Below are positions 8,592 through 16,940 of a stretch of DNA of 51,358 nucleotides, piece by piece. Every line of letters starts with the position of its first letter. Position 1 is the first letter of the stretch. The stretch is taken from NCBI GenBank assembly GCA_031275035.1, contig JAISPH010000056.1:1-51358 (forward strand). The letters are read 5' to 3'. Below the pieces are notes generated by a model. It did no database searches. It saw only the letters and a list, made by a program, of their open reading frames with translations, and was not told the DNA's origin. This stretch comes from Treponema sp. Its GTDB lineage: Bacteria; Spirochaetota; Spirochaetia; Treponematales; Breznakiellaceae. The position numbers and the translations under genes are program-made.

Positions 8592-9458
8592 TCAGGCTAC
8601 ATAACTTTCAAGCATCTGCCTGCGGGCGGGATGCTGCAGCCGTTTCAGCGCTTTCTTTTCAATTTGACGTATCCGTTCCTTGGTCAGATTGAAGCGGTCG
8701 CCGATTTCTTTAAGGGACAGGGGAACCGTATTCCCGATACCGTAACGGAAACGGATGATGTCCGCCTCTTTCCGGTTCAGGGTGCCTAGTACGGCCTCAA
8801 TGTCGTCTTTGAGGGCGGTGTTTTCCGCATGTTTCTCCGGCGATTCATAGCTGTCGTCCTCGATAAAATCCCCCAGCAGGGAAGAATCTTTTTCATCATA
8901 GACGGGGTTTTCCAGAGACATCAGATCCCGGCTGATATTGAGCAGGGACGCCACATGGGACTGCTCCATGTCCAGGAGCCGGGCGATTTCCCGCAGCTCC
9001 CCTTCGCCGTGTTCATCCTGAACCAGCTTCCGGGCCTTTTCAATCTGAACCAGCTCGTTGGCCCGGTTAAGGGGCAGCCGGATCATCCTGGATTTTTCGC
9101 AGATAGCCTTCAACACCGCCTGGCGTATCCACCAGACCGCATAGGAGATGAAGTGATAGCCCTTATCCGGGTCGTACCGTTCAATGGCGTTGAGGAGTCC
9201 GATATTACCCTCGCTGATAAGATCCGGCAGGGGCAGGCCCTGGCCTTGATATTTTTTCGCCACATTTACCACAAAGCGAAGATTCGCGCTTACCAGCCGG
9301 TCCTGGGCGGCCTTGTTTCCTTTAGCCGCTTTCCGGGCAACCTCATTTTCCTCTTCCCTGGTCAAAAGGGGAATACGGTTGATTTCTTTTAAATAGATAG
9401 AAAGAATGTTTTCATCGGTCGTGACCGGCATGGTCTTGCCGGTTTTTACTGAAGTCAT
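8592..9458 (-). CDS. Sigma-70 family RNA polymerase sigma factor (group 2-like)
   Basis: A 288-residue sigma factor that directs RNA polymerase to a promoter subset. Region 1.2 begins about residue 14 (ILSIYLKEINRIPLLT). Region 2 includes RFVVNVAKKYQGQGLPLPDLISEGNIGLLNAIERYDP and YAVWWIRQAVLKAI. Region 3 follows (REIARLLDM), and region 4 has the FRYG..... LSLKEIGDRFNLTKERIRQIEKKAL helix-turn-helix. It lacks the long N-terminal region 1.1 and spacer of a housekeeping RpoD, so a group 2 (RpoS-like) factor is more likely. GGGAGG lies 7 nt before the ATG. A perfect sigma-54 element lies upstream. The HAD gene follows by 2 nt. Confidence 0.92.
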   Translation of the reverse strand: MTSVKTGKTMPVTTDENILSIYLKEINRIPLLTREEENEVARKAAKGNKAAQDRLVSANLRFVVNVAKKYQGQGLPLPDLISEGNIGLLNAIERYDPDKGYHFISYAVWWIRQAVLKAICEKSRMIRLPLNRANELVQIEKARKLVQDEHGEGELREIARLLDMEQSHVASLLNISRDLMSLENPVYDEKDSSLLGDFIEDDSYESPEKHAENTALKDDIEAVLGTLNRKEADIIRFRYGIGNTVPLSLKEIGDRFNLTKERIRQIEKKALKRLQHPARRQMLESYVA

Positions 9459-9494
9459 GTACGTGCCTCCCTCGTTAATGGTTACTTATTATGA

Positions 9495-9510
9495 AGCAAA
9501 AACCATGCCA
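9495..9510 (-). promoter_or_regulatory. Sigma-54 (-24/-12) promoter of the sigma-factor gene
   Basis: On the minus strand the 16 nt TGGCATGGTTTTTGCT fit the RpoN consensus TGGCAYG-N4-TTGCW at every position. GG and GC are at the required spacing. A start about 12 nt past the GC would fall near 9484, giving a roughly 27-nt leader with the Shine-Dalgarno GGGAGG properly placed. Activation would need an enhancer-binding protein, not encoded here. Confidence 0.75.
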
Positions 9511-9669
9511 AGTGGGAGACGTTTCGTAATTCCTTACTGTATAAGTAATTATGAAAAGCTTATATAAATCCGCAAAAATGAAAAAGGGCTAAGAGACGCA
9601 AAATGACCCCCTTTCCCTAAAGCGGAGAAAAGACGGGTCATAATGACTCATTTTTTCAATCGCCGGGGA
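9511..9669. other. Upstream region of the sigma gene with possible activator site
   Basis: This AT-rich stretch between groES and the sigma gene holds no ORF of note. It contains the near-palindrome GTCATAATGAC (9637-9647), about 130 nt upstream of the -24/-12 element, and an inverted ATGACCC/GGGTCAT pair (about 9603-9609 and 9635-9641). These are at a plausible distance for an enhancer-binding protein site. The role is inferred. Confidence 0.3.
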
Positions 9670-9692
9670 AAAACCCGGTCTAGCCGGGTTTT
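9670..9692 (-). terminator. Terminator of groES
   Basis: A 9-bp stem AAAACCCGG/CCGGGTTTT with a 5-nt loop, continuing into T residues on the minus strand, lies 15 nt after the groES stop. Confidence 0.7.
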
Positions 9693-9706
9693 CCGCTCTT
9701 GGCTGT

Positions 9707-9973
9707 TTACTCAATAACCGCAATAATATCCGACATTTTGAGGATAAGGTGTTCTACCCCGTCAATTTTGACCTGGGTTCCGGCGTATTTGTCGTACATG
9801 ACCTTCTGTCCCGCTTTCACCTTGATCACTTCCTTGTCGTCCCCGACCTCTATAACAGTACCGGTCTGGGTTTTTTCCTGGGCAGTATCCGGGATGATGA
9901 TGCCGCCGGCGGTCTTGGCTTCGTTCTTTTCAAGTTTAACCATGACCCGGTCGGCCAAGGGCTTTACCTTCAT
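9707..9973 (-). CDS. groES: Co-chaperonin GroES
   Basis: An 88-residue co-chaperonin that caps GroEL during protein folding. It starts MKVKPLADRVMVKLEKNEAKTAGGIIIPDTAQEK, with the mobile loop at about residues 15-32, and ends LKMSDIIAVIE, the standard C-terminal strand. GGAGG lies 5 nt before the ATG at 9973, so this start is preferred over ATG codons further up. groEL is not adjacent; the gene stands alone with its own promoter and terminator, which I recall (unchecked) as also true in other treponemes. Confidence 0.96.
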   Translation of the reverse strand: MKVKPLADRVMVKLEKNEAKTAGGIIIPDTAQEKTQTGTVIEVGDDKEVIKVKAGQKVMYDKYAGTQVKIDGVEHLILKMSDIIAVIE

Positions 9974-10012
9974 AGCGTCCTCCATTGAATTATTTAGGGT
10001 ATTTGTAAATAG

Positions 10013-10041
10013 AATATACAAAAAAGGGAGCCGGGGGTCAA
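10013..10041 (-). promoter_or_regulatory. groES promoter
   Basis: Minus strand TTGACC (10041-10036), 17-nt spacer, TATATT (10018-10013): 5/6 matches in each box. It implies a leader of about 33 nt. No CIRCE-type inverted repeat was seen. Confidence 0.65.
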
Positions 10042-10046
10042 GAATA

Positions 10047-11735
10047 TTAGAGCCCCAAAGTATCCAGGCGGTGAAGTTCCAGCCGTACATTGAGATTATC
10101 CGGGTCCAGGTCCAGGGCATATTGCAGGACCCGCCGTATTTCCCCGTCTCTGCCCAGCGCCCTGAGACAGCGGGCTATACGCAGCTGTATCCTGGCGGCG
10201 TCCCTGGGGTTCCCGGCGAGGGCGGCGGCGGTTTCATAGCTTTTCAGGGCGGCGGCGGGGGCGCGGCGGGCTTCGAGGACACGGGCCAGGTTTGCCGGAA
10301 CCTGCCAGGGAGCGGAGGGTATGGATCGCAGCCGGGCCTCGCCGGCTTCAAGCTGCCCTTCCCGGATCAGCCGGATCCCCTCATGGAGGCTGATCCAGGG
10401 GCCTTCGATGTGATTGTAGGCCGCATTCTGCAGCAACGCCGCGGTGTCGCTGTAACGGCGCTGATAGTCGAAGTAATAGGCCCCCCACTGGTAGATGCGG
10501 CCGTCTTCAGGGTGGCGGCCCAGAAGCAGCCATGTCTCGGCAAGACTCCGTTCCAGGCTCCACTCGTCCCGGCGGCGGCGGTACCATTCCAGATCCAAGA
10601 GGCCGTTATCCGTCCGGTCAAGTCCTTCAAGAATCGCTATGGCCCGGGAACTGTCAAAGAGCCGGGTATACTGGATGATGCCGAAGGTGATTCCCTCGTC
10701 TCCGGCGGCTCCGGCGCTCCGGGAAATAAGCTGTTCCAGGTAGTTCAGCTTTTCTTCTCTGGTACCGGCGCTTGAGGCCAGGTTGTACAAGGTCCGCATC
10801 AGGAGAGGGGTCTCCGCCGTTTTTCCCGCCGCCGAATTCCATCCCGGGGAGACAATAGACAGCCATATACTCCGGGGCCTGTAACCCGCCAGAACAAGGG
10901 CGTCCCCCTGACGGCCCAGGTTTTCCTCCCCGGGCATTCTGGCGAAGAGCCGGGCCGCCTCCAGGGGGTCGCCGTAATCGTAGAGGAATTCCGCCGCAAA
11001 TTGATAGGTTTCGCCGATTGTCCCATCCGCGGGAACGGCGGCAAGGAGGGCGTTGATCAGGGCGGCGGCCCCCTGGATATCCCCCTTCAACAGGCGCAGG
11101 ATCGCAAGATCCGTGATAATCTGAGTTTGTTCGCCGCCCCGGAGGAGAGGGGCCGCAGCGGCAAAGAGCCGCTCCCCCTGGGGAACGGCGGCGGCGTCTT
11201 CGGGGGATTCAAATTCACCCGCCAGGGCGTAAAGGGCAAAGGCCAGCAGGGGCCGGTCCGTTATTACCGAAGCCCGGGCGGCCAGCTCCGCCGCGGCGGA
11301 ACCCTGCGGTTCCGGGTTGTCCGCAAGGAGAAACTCCGCCGCCAGAGCCGCCAGGGGCTGGGAAAAGGGGAATGCCTTTACCGCCCGGTTAAGGGCGGCC
11401 CGGTAATTGTCCGTAAGCATGTCTTCCAGCGCAAGGGCCCGCCGCCGTTTCAAAACCGAAAGACAGGATTCCACATCCAGGGCTTTTTTTTCAAGCCGAT
11501 CCAAAAGACCCGCAAGCCTTTGGGCGCCGCTTCCTGCGGCCAGGGCGCCGTCGTACTCTTTCAAGAGGCTGTAAAAGGCGCCGTCCCCTTTTGTCTCCGC
11601 TCCAAGGCCGGAGGAAAAACGGATAAAGCAGAAGGCCCCGGCAAGCGCCAAAGACAGAGAGAGGCCCAGCGCACAGACCCCCAGGAGGAGGGAACGCGGG
11701 GAACTGTCCGGCTGCCGCTGTTTGTAAAAGGTCAT
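10047..11735 (-). CDS. TPR-like membrane-anchored protein, function unknown
   Basis: A 562-residue protein with an N-terminal signal anchor (about residues 15-40: RSLLLGVCALGLSLSLALAGAFCFIRF) and a long alpha-helical repeat body. Alanine- and leucine-rich helices resembling tetratricopeptide repeats are clearest at the end (AALKSYETAAALAGNPRDAARIQLRIARCLRALGRDGEIRRVLQYALDLDPDN). It probably faces the periplasm and acts as a scaffold. It begins 3 nt after nusB and closes the surA-nusB operon, so its job may be in envelope biogenesis, but this is inference. The body has no catalytic motif I recognise. Confidence 0.85.
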   Translation of the reverse strand: MTFYKQRQPDSSPRSLLLGVCALGLSLSLALAGAFCFIRFSSGLGAETKGDGAFYSLLKEYDGALAAGSGAQRLAGLLDRLEKKALDVESCLSVLKRRRALALEDMLTDNYRAALNRAVKAFPFSQPLAALAAEFLLADNPEPQGSAAAELAARASVITDRPLLAFALYALAGEFESPEDAAAVPQGERLFAAAAPLLRGGEQTQIITDLAILRLLKGDIQGAAALINALLAAVPADGTIGETYQFAAEFLYDYGDPLEAARLFARMPGEENLGRQGDALVLAGYRPRSIWLSIVSPGWNSAAGKTAETPLLMRTLYNLASSAGTREEKLNYLEQLISRSAGAAGDEGITFGIIQYTRLFDSSRAIAILEGLDRTDNGLLDLEWYRRRRDEWSLERSLAETWLLLGRHPEDGRIYQWGAYYFDYQRRYSDTAALLQNAAYNHIEGPWISLHEGIRLIREGQLEAGEARLRSIPSAPWQVPANLARVLEARRAPAAALKSYETAAALAGNPRDAARIQLRIARCLRALGRDGEIRRVLQYALDLDPDNLNVRLELHRLDTLGL

Positions 11736-11738
11736 AGT

Positions 11739-12182
11739 TCACCTTATCTGCGGAACCGCCGTCTCCGGGGAGACCGGTTCGTTGACGGATTTTCGTATGC
11801 TGTCCAGGACGCCGTTAATAAAGCGGTAGGAATCATCGGCGCCGAATTCTTTCGATATGCCGATGGCTTCATCAATTACAATGGAAGGGGGCACTTCCCG
11901 CTGGTACATAAGGGTATAGGCGCTCATCCGCAGCACCGCTAAATCGACCCGGTTAAGACGGGAGAAATCCCAGTTTTTTAAATGGGAACGGATCATGCGG
12001 TCCACTTCCCGGCTGTTTTCTATGGTTCCCCCTATGAGGAGCCGGGAAAAGGCGGCGGTTTTTTCATCCGGCGGCTGTTCCAGCCAGGAAAAGGCCGTTA
12101 GTTCCTCCATGGGAGTCCCGGCGGCCTCCCAGGCGTAGAGGGCCTGAAAGGCCAGTATCCGCCCCTTTCTGCGCGACGCCAT
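11739..12182 (-). CDS. nusB: Transcription antitermination factor NusB
   Basis: A 147-residue helical RNA-binding protein that joins NusE (ribosomal protein S10) on boxA RNA during rRNA antitermination. Family features: start MASRRKGRILAFQALYAWE, and the C-terminal signature RVDLAVLRMSAYTLMYQREVPPSIVIDEAIGISKEFGADDSYRFINGVLD. Length is normal. It lies 2 nt after the SurA-like gene and 3 nt before the TPR gene, so all three are one operon. Confidence 0.95.
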   Translation of the reverse strand: MASRRKGRILAFQALYAWEAAGTPMEELTAFSWLEQPPDEKTAAFSRLLIGGTIENSREVDRMIRSHLKNWDFSRLNRVDLAVLRMSAYTLMYQREVPPSIVIDEAIGISKEFGADDSYRFINGVLDSIRKSVNEPVSPETAVPQIR

Positions 12183-12184
12183 AG

Positions 12185-13228
12185 TTACCAGCGGAGATTG
12201 TTTTCAAAAATCTGGAAGCTGTTTCCCCTTCTCAGTTCGGTAACCAATTCCGCAGTAGCCTTTTCGATGACCGCCTGCTGCCGTTCCTGTAGCATCATAT
12301 TGCCGATGTACTCCCGCACCGTCATCCGGCTGCCGGGCTGAACCAGATCGTCCAGATCAAGGTTTTTCTGCTCGTACTTTTCGGTTATTTTGACAATCTG
12401 AAAGCCCCGGGGGCCTTCAATCAGCCTGGATACCTCTCCCTGCCTGAGGGCAAAGGCGGCGTCCATAAACTCCTGCCCCACCACCTGCTGGGCCTGCATG
12501 TTCCGGGGCAGGTAGCCCCCGTCCCCGGCCCGGTATCCCGATCCCTGGGCCTGAGCCCGGATCGACGCTTCGTCAAATTTGGTGGGGTTGCTCCCGATAT
12601 CCCTGACCAGCCGGTCCGCCAGCTCCCGGGCCCGGCTTTTATCGGAGCCGTCGGGATTAAAGGGAACCTGGATCATGGAAAAACGGACCGTATCGGGACG
12701 TACAAACTGGGCCTTTGCCAGGATATAGGTATTGGCTATCTCTTCTTCCGTAGGAACCTGGAAGGATTCCAGGATATTCTTTTTTTGAGCCATCAGGTAC
12801 TTTTGAACGATGAGCTGGCGGCGGATCTGCTCTCTGAACGAAGGAACGTCCAGGCCGGTTTCGTTCATTACCGCAATGGTAAATTCCTCATCCGTGGGCT
12901 GCCTTCCCAGGGTCTGGATCATGCCGGTCCGGAGCTGCTGTACCTGCTGGGTAACTTCCCCCTCGGACACGGTAATCCGGTCCCGTTCCGCCGCCTGTAT
13001 GGCGAGTTTTTCGTTGATCATCACGTCCAGCACCTGCCGCCGCTCCTGTTCGTTCAGGGTCCGGCGGGAGCCCTTTTCCAGCCTTTCGACTTCAGCTTTA
13101 AGCTGTTTAACCGTGATGGGTTCGCTTTTGGTTAAGCGGACAATGGCGGCGGGCTGGAGATCCGACTGGGCAAAGGCTGCGGCGCCGAAGAAGGAAAAAC
13201 TAAAAACAAAGGTTATAAGCCGTTTCAT
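12185..13228 (-). CDS. SurA/PpiC-like periplasmic peptidyl-prolyl isomerase
   Basis: A 347-residue exported chaperone/isomerase likely to help outer-membrane proteins fold. It has a signal peptide with the cleavage motif AFAQ at about residues 18-21, an N-terminal SurA_N-like helical region (EQERRQVLDVMINEKLAIQAAERDRI, about 60-86), and a parvulin domain at about 180-290. The parvulin domain contains YRAGDGGYLPRN and FALRQGEVSRLIEGPRGFQIVKI, typical for PpiC. AAGGAT precedes the ATG. It is first in the operon with nusB and the TPR protein. Confidence 0.9.
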   Translation of the reverse strand: MKRLITFVFSFSFFGAAAFAQSDLQPAAIVRLTKSEPITVKQLKAEVERLEKGSRRTLNEQERRQVLDVMINEKLAIQAAERDRITVSEGEVTQQVQQLRTGMIQTLGRQPTDEEFTIAVMNETGLDVPSFREQIRRQLIVQKYLMAQKKNILESFQVPTEEEIANTYILAKAQFVRPDTVRFSMIQVPFNPDGSDKSRARELADRLVRDIGSNPTKFDEASIRAQAQGSGYRAGDGGYLPRNMQAQQVVGQEFMDAAFALRQGEVSRLIEGPRGFQIVKITEKYEQKNLDLDDLVQPGSRMTVREYIGNMMLQERQQAVIEKATAELVTELRRGNSFQIFENNLRW

Positions 13229-13415
13229 ATATATCCTTATGTATAAAATAACTAAAAATACTCCTGGTTACGGAACAAAAACAGCGGTATTGGCCGCTTT
13301 GTTCCCACTGCTCTGTAAAAATACCCTAACCCGGCTGTCTTTTCCAGCCTCCGGGGCCCGGCTGCGTCCGCATTAAGCCGATCCTGTTCTGCGAATTCTC
13401 CGGAGTCCGCCCCTG

Positions 13416-15248
13416 TTACGCCGTTAAAACAGCCCTGATGCGGCGGACTCCGGCGGCGGAGGACTGTTCCTTCTGGATTGTAAAGTGTCCCAGGATTCCG
13501 GTCCGTTCCACATGGGGGCCGCCGCAGACTTCCTTGGAGAAGAAGTCCGCAGGGGAATTACCCACCGTATAGACCTTGACCTGGGATTCGTACTTTTCCC
13601 CAAAGAGGGCGATGGCCCCGGCGGCCCTGGCGGCGTCCAGGTTCATCACCTCCATGGTAACCGGAAGATCCCGCCGTATCTGTTCGTTGACAATGGCCTC
13701 CACCTTTTTGATTTCCTCCGCCGTCATAGGGGCGTTATGGGAAAAGTCAAAACGCATCCGTTCCGAGGTGATGTTTGAGCCCTTCTGGGCCACATGGTCT
13801 CCCAGGACCATCCTCAGGGCCTTGTGGAGGAGATGGGTGGCGGTATGGTATTTGGTGGTGGCTTCGCTGTGATCCTGGAGGCCCCCCTTAAAGATCTGTT
13901 CCGATCCGGCCCGGGAAAGCTCCTGATGCTTCTTAAAGGCCTCGTCAAATTCCTCCCGGTTTACGGTCATGTCCTTTTCGGCGGCCAGCTCCTCGGTAAG
14001 CTCAATGGGAAAACCATAGGTATCGTAGAGCTTGAAGGCCAGCCGGCCGGACATGATCTTCCGGGGATCTTTTAACAGATTGGGGAGCAGTTTTTCAAAC
14101 TCATGCTCCCCCTTCTGGAGGGTTTCGAGGAATTTCCTTTCTTCGTTGTCCAGTTCTTCAATTATACGGGCCCTGTTCTCCAGCAGTTCCGGGTAGGGGC
14201 CCTTCATCTGTTCAACGAGAACCTCCGCAATGGGAGAGAGCAGCACGGCATTCCCGTTCCCGCCGTCGATACCCAGCTTGCGGCCGTGGCGCACCGCCCG
14301 GCGTATAAGCCGCCGCAGTACATAGCCCGCTCCCACGTTGGAGGGGCTTACCGCCTTGGGGTCCCCCAGGATAAAGGCCGAGGCCCGGAGGTGATCGCAG
14401 ATGATCCGCACCGATTTGTCCTTTTCGGAACCCCCGGCTCCTCCGCTGCCATAGGTATAGTTGACGGCCCGTTCCACCGCCTGCCTGATGGGGATGAAGA
14501 TATCCGTATCGTAGACCGAGGATCTGCCGTTAAGGATGGTAACGGTCCGCTCTATACCCATGCCGGTATCCACGCACTTCCGGGTCAGAGGTTCGTAGCC
14601 CCCGAGGGCGGTTTTGTTGTACTGCATAAATACATCGTTCCAGATTTCAAGCCATTTGCCGCAGGAACAGCCGGGTTTACAGTCAGGACTACAGGGGGTC
14701 TCTCCTGTATAGTAGAACATCTCCGAATCCGGGCCGCAGGGACCGGTACTGCCCGCGGGGCCCCACCAGTTGTCCTCCCGGGGGAGATAGGCGATGCGGT
14801 TTTCCGGGATGCCCAGCCGCTTCCAGACTGCGGCGGATTCATCATCCCGGGGGACCTCACCCTCACCCTTAAAAACCGTAACGCCGAGTTTTTCTACCGG
14901 GATGCCCAGCCACCGGGGGGAGGTGAGAAATTCAAAACTCATCTCAATGGCCCCTTCCTTAAAGTAATCCCCCAGGGACCAGTTCCCCAGCATTTCAAAA
15001 AAAGTAAGGTGGCTGGAATCCCCCACGGAGTCGATATCTCCGGTGCGTATGCACTTTTGGTAGTCCACCAGCCGTTTTCCCGCGGGATGTTCCTCCCCCA
15101 AAAGATAGGGAACCAGGGGATGCATCCCGGCGGTGGTAAAGAGCACGGTAGGATCGTTCTCGGGCAGCAGGGATTTGCCCTGGATCTGGGCGTGGCCCTT
15201 GGATTTGAAGAATTCTATGTATTTTGTACGAAGTTCGTCGGCGGTCAT
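13416..15248 (-). CDS. alaS: Alanyl-tRNA synthetase, short form
   Basis: Charges tRNA-Ala. At 610 residues it is much shorter than the E. coli enzyme (876). The class II catalytic core (FFKSKGHAQIQGKSLLPENDPTVLFTTAGMHP onward), the tRNA-recognition region and the editing domain are present. The editing-domain zinc motifs are TATHLLHKAL (HXXXH) at about 467-476 and CGGPH at about 577-581. The sequence ends just after the editing domain, so the DHHA1 and C-Ala domains are missing. I recall other treponemes having a similar short enzyme. The ATG at 15248 has no Shine-Dalgarno, but a TACTAT box ends 6 nt upstream. Confidence 0.97.
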   Translation of the reverse strand: MTADELRTKYIEFFKSKGHAQIQGKSLLPENDPTVLFTTAGMHPLVPYLLGEEHPAGKRLVDYQKCIRTGDIDSVGDSSHLTFFEMLGNWSLGDYFKEGAIEMSFEFLTSPRWLGIPVEKLGVTVFKGEGEVPRDDESAAVWKRLGIPENRIAYLPREDNWWGPAGSTGPCGPDSEMFYYTGETPCSPDCKPGCSCGKWLEIWNDVFMQYNKTALGGYEPLTRKCVDTGMGIERTVTILNGRSSVYDTDIFIPIRQAVERAVNYTYGSGGAGGSEKDKSVRIICDHLRASAFILGDPKAVSPSNVGAGYVLRRLIRRAVRHGRKLGIDGGNGNAVLLSPIAEVLVEQMKGPYPELLENRARIIEELDNEERKFLETLQKGEHEFEKLLPNLLKDPRKIMSGRLAFKLYDTYGFPIELTEELAAEKDMTVNREEFDEAFKKHQELSRAGSEQIFKGGLQDHSEATTKYHTATHLLHKALRMVLGDHVAQKGSNITSERMRFDFSHNAPMTAEEIKKVEAIVNEQIRRDLPVTMEVMNLDAARAAGAIALFGEKYESQVKVYTVGNSPADFFSKEVCGGPHVERTGILGHFTIQKEQSSAAGVRRIRAVLTA

Positions 15249-15254
15249 GACAGA

Positions 15255-15283
15255 ATAGTAGCATAAAGCAGGGGGGAAAACAA
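15255..15283 (-). promoter_or_regulatory. Predicted alaS promoter, leaderless arrangement
   Basis: Minus strand TTGTTT (15283-15278), 17-nt spacer, TACTAT (15260-15255), then 6 nt and the alaS ATG. The -10 sequence and its distance to the start codon are the same as at proS. Confidence 0.6.
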
Positions 15284-15358
15284 TGGGAGCGATCTCCGGT
15301 TGCGGTTGTTGGCCGCTTCTGATATGGTAGATCCATTCATTTTAAGGAGGCACGAAGA

Positions 15359-16123
15359 ATGAATAAAAAGCTTTTTGTATGTATGCTGGTCTGCGCCGTG
15401 CTGTTTGCCGGGGGGACCCTGTATGCCAAGGGCGGCGCCGCCAAGAGCGCTGCGTATACCATCGCCACCGACACCACCTTTGCGCCCTTTGAGTTCCAGG
15501 ATGCAAGCAGCAATTATGTGGGGATCGACATTGAGCTCCTCGCGGCCATTGCCGGGGATCAGGGCTTTGCCTATGATCTGAAACCCCTGGGGTTCAGCGC
15601 CGCCGTGGCGGCTCTGGAATCCAGCCAGGCCGACGGGGTCATTGCGGGGATGAGTATCACCGACGAGCGGAAGCAGAAGTACGACTTTTCCCAGCCCTAT
15701 TACGATTCCGGGGTGGTGATGGCTATCCGGGCGGATAACAACAGCATCAGGAGCTATGCGGATCTGGCGGGAAAACGGGTTGCGGTTAAGACCGGTACCG
15801 AGGGGGCAACCTTTGCCGAATCTATCGCGGAGCAGTATAAATTCACCCTGGTTTACTTTGATGAATCTCCCTTTATGTATGAGGAAGTCAAGTCGGGCAA
15901 TTCCGCCGCCTGTTTCGAGGATTATCCCGTCATGGGTTACGGCATCTCCCAGGGAAACGGCCTTAAAATGGTAACCGATATGGAGCGGGGCTCTTCCTAC
16001 GGTTTTGCGGTGCTCAAAGGCAAGAACCAGGATCTGCTCAGGATGTTCGATCAGGGCCTTGTCAATGTAAAGCGTAACGGCGTTTATCAGAAGATCCTGG
16101 ATAAGTATATTGCTACTAACTAG
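15359..16123 (+). CDS. Polar amino acid ABC transporter substrate-binding protein
   Basis: A 254-residue family 3 periplasmic binding protein (GlnH/HisJ/ArtJ type). It has a signal peptide ending LYA about residue 23. The family start is YTIATDTTFAPFEFQDASSNYVGIDIELLAAIA, and GMSITDERKQKYDFSQPYYDSGVVMAI is the hinge region, with TGTEGATFAESI following. AAGGAGG precedes the ATG by 9 nt. Three hairpins separate it from its permease gene. Which amino acid it binds is not clear from the sequence. Confidence 0.93.
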   Translation: MNKKLFVCMLVCAVLFAGGTLYAKGGAAKSAAYTIATDTTFAPFEFQDASSNYVGIDIELLAAIAGDQGFAYDLKPLGFSAAVAALESSQADGVIAGMSITDERKQKYDFSQPYYDSGVVMAIRADNNSIRSYADLAGKRVAVKTGTEGATFAESIAEQYKFTLVYFDESPFMYEEVKSGNSAACFEDYPVMGYGISQGNGLKMVTDMERGSSYGFAVLKGKNQDLLRMFDQGLVNVKRNGVYQKILDKYIATN

Positions 16124-16127
16124 GAAT

Positions 16128-16231
16128 TTGCCGCGCTTCGCGCGCAAAATGGTATAAATATTTATACCTTACAAGCTCTCCGAAGGCATGTCTATTAATC
16201 AGGATTTTTTGCATCTTCATGTAAAAAATCC
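16128..16231 (+). promoter_or_regulatory. Three consecutive hairpins between binding-protein and permease genes
   Basis: First, a GC-rich TTTGC...GCAAA hairpin at about 16128-16149. Second, the perfect 18-bp palindrome GGTATAAATATTTATACC (16151-16168). Third, a 13-bp stem with a CTTC loop at about 16202-16231 built on GGATTTTTT/AAAAAATCC. They may stabilise or attenuate the upstream message; the palindrome could also be an operator. Confidence 0.6.
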
Positions 16232-16265
16232 ACATCTGCAGGCTGCCGGAGAATAGGACGCAGGT

Positions 16266-16940
16266 ATGGATTTTGCGAGGGTAATACGGGATGTCATCCC
16301 CCTCTTACTGCGGGGGATGATCATTACCGTGGAGACGACGATACTGGCCTTGATTGCGGCGGTTTTTCTCGGACTCTTTGCCTGTCTCATGGGCCTCTCG
16401 AAGATCAAAATCCTGCGTTTTGCCGCCCGTGTTTATATCTGGGCTATCAGGGGCACCCCCCTCCTGGTCCAGACTTTTTTTGTGTACTTCGGCGTACCGC
16501 AGCTTATTCAATCCCTGGGGGTCAATTTCAGGCTTTCCCCTCTGGCGGCGGGGATCATCACCCTGAGCCTCAACGCCGGCGCCTATATCGCCGAAATTTT
16601 CCGGGGCGGCATTCAGGCTATCGACAAGGGACAGATGGAAGCCGCCAGAAGCCTGGGTTTCTCCCATTACCGGGCTATGTTCAGGGTTATCCTGCCCCAG
16701 GCCGTGCGGATTTCCATTCCCGCCCTGGTTAACCAGTTTATCATCAGCCTCAAGGATACTTCAATCATATCGATCATCAGCCTGGCGGAAATTGTGTACG
16801 AAGCAAAAATCTATATAGGCAGGACCATGCAGTCCTTTGCCACCTGGACCATTGTAGGTTTAGCGTATCTGATCATCATCACTATCCTTTCCCAGATCTC
16901 CGCCTATGTTGAAAAGAGGCTCGATTATGGAAAACGCTAA
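16266..16940 (+). CDS. Polar amino acid ABC transporter permease
   Basis: A 224-residue inner-membrane permease of the HisM/GlnP family. It starts [32 protein letters not shown], has the family signature [17 protein letters not shown], and the EAA loop [36 protein letters not shown]. The length is normal for a one-gene (homodimeric) permease. Its 3' end overlaps the ATPase gene by 14 nt. Confidence 0.94.
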   Translation: MDFARVIRDVIPLLLRGMIITVETTILALIAAVFLGLFACLMGLSKIKILRFAARVYIWAIRGTPLLVQTFFVYFGVPQLIQSLGVNFRLSPLAAGIITLSLNAGAYIAEIFRGGIQAIDKGQMEAARSLGFSHYRAMFRVILPQAVRISIPALVNQFIISLKDTSIISIISLAEIVYEAKIYIGRTMQSFATWTIVGLAYLIIITILSQISAYVEKRLDYGKR

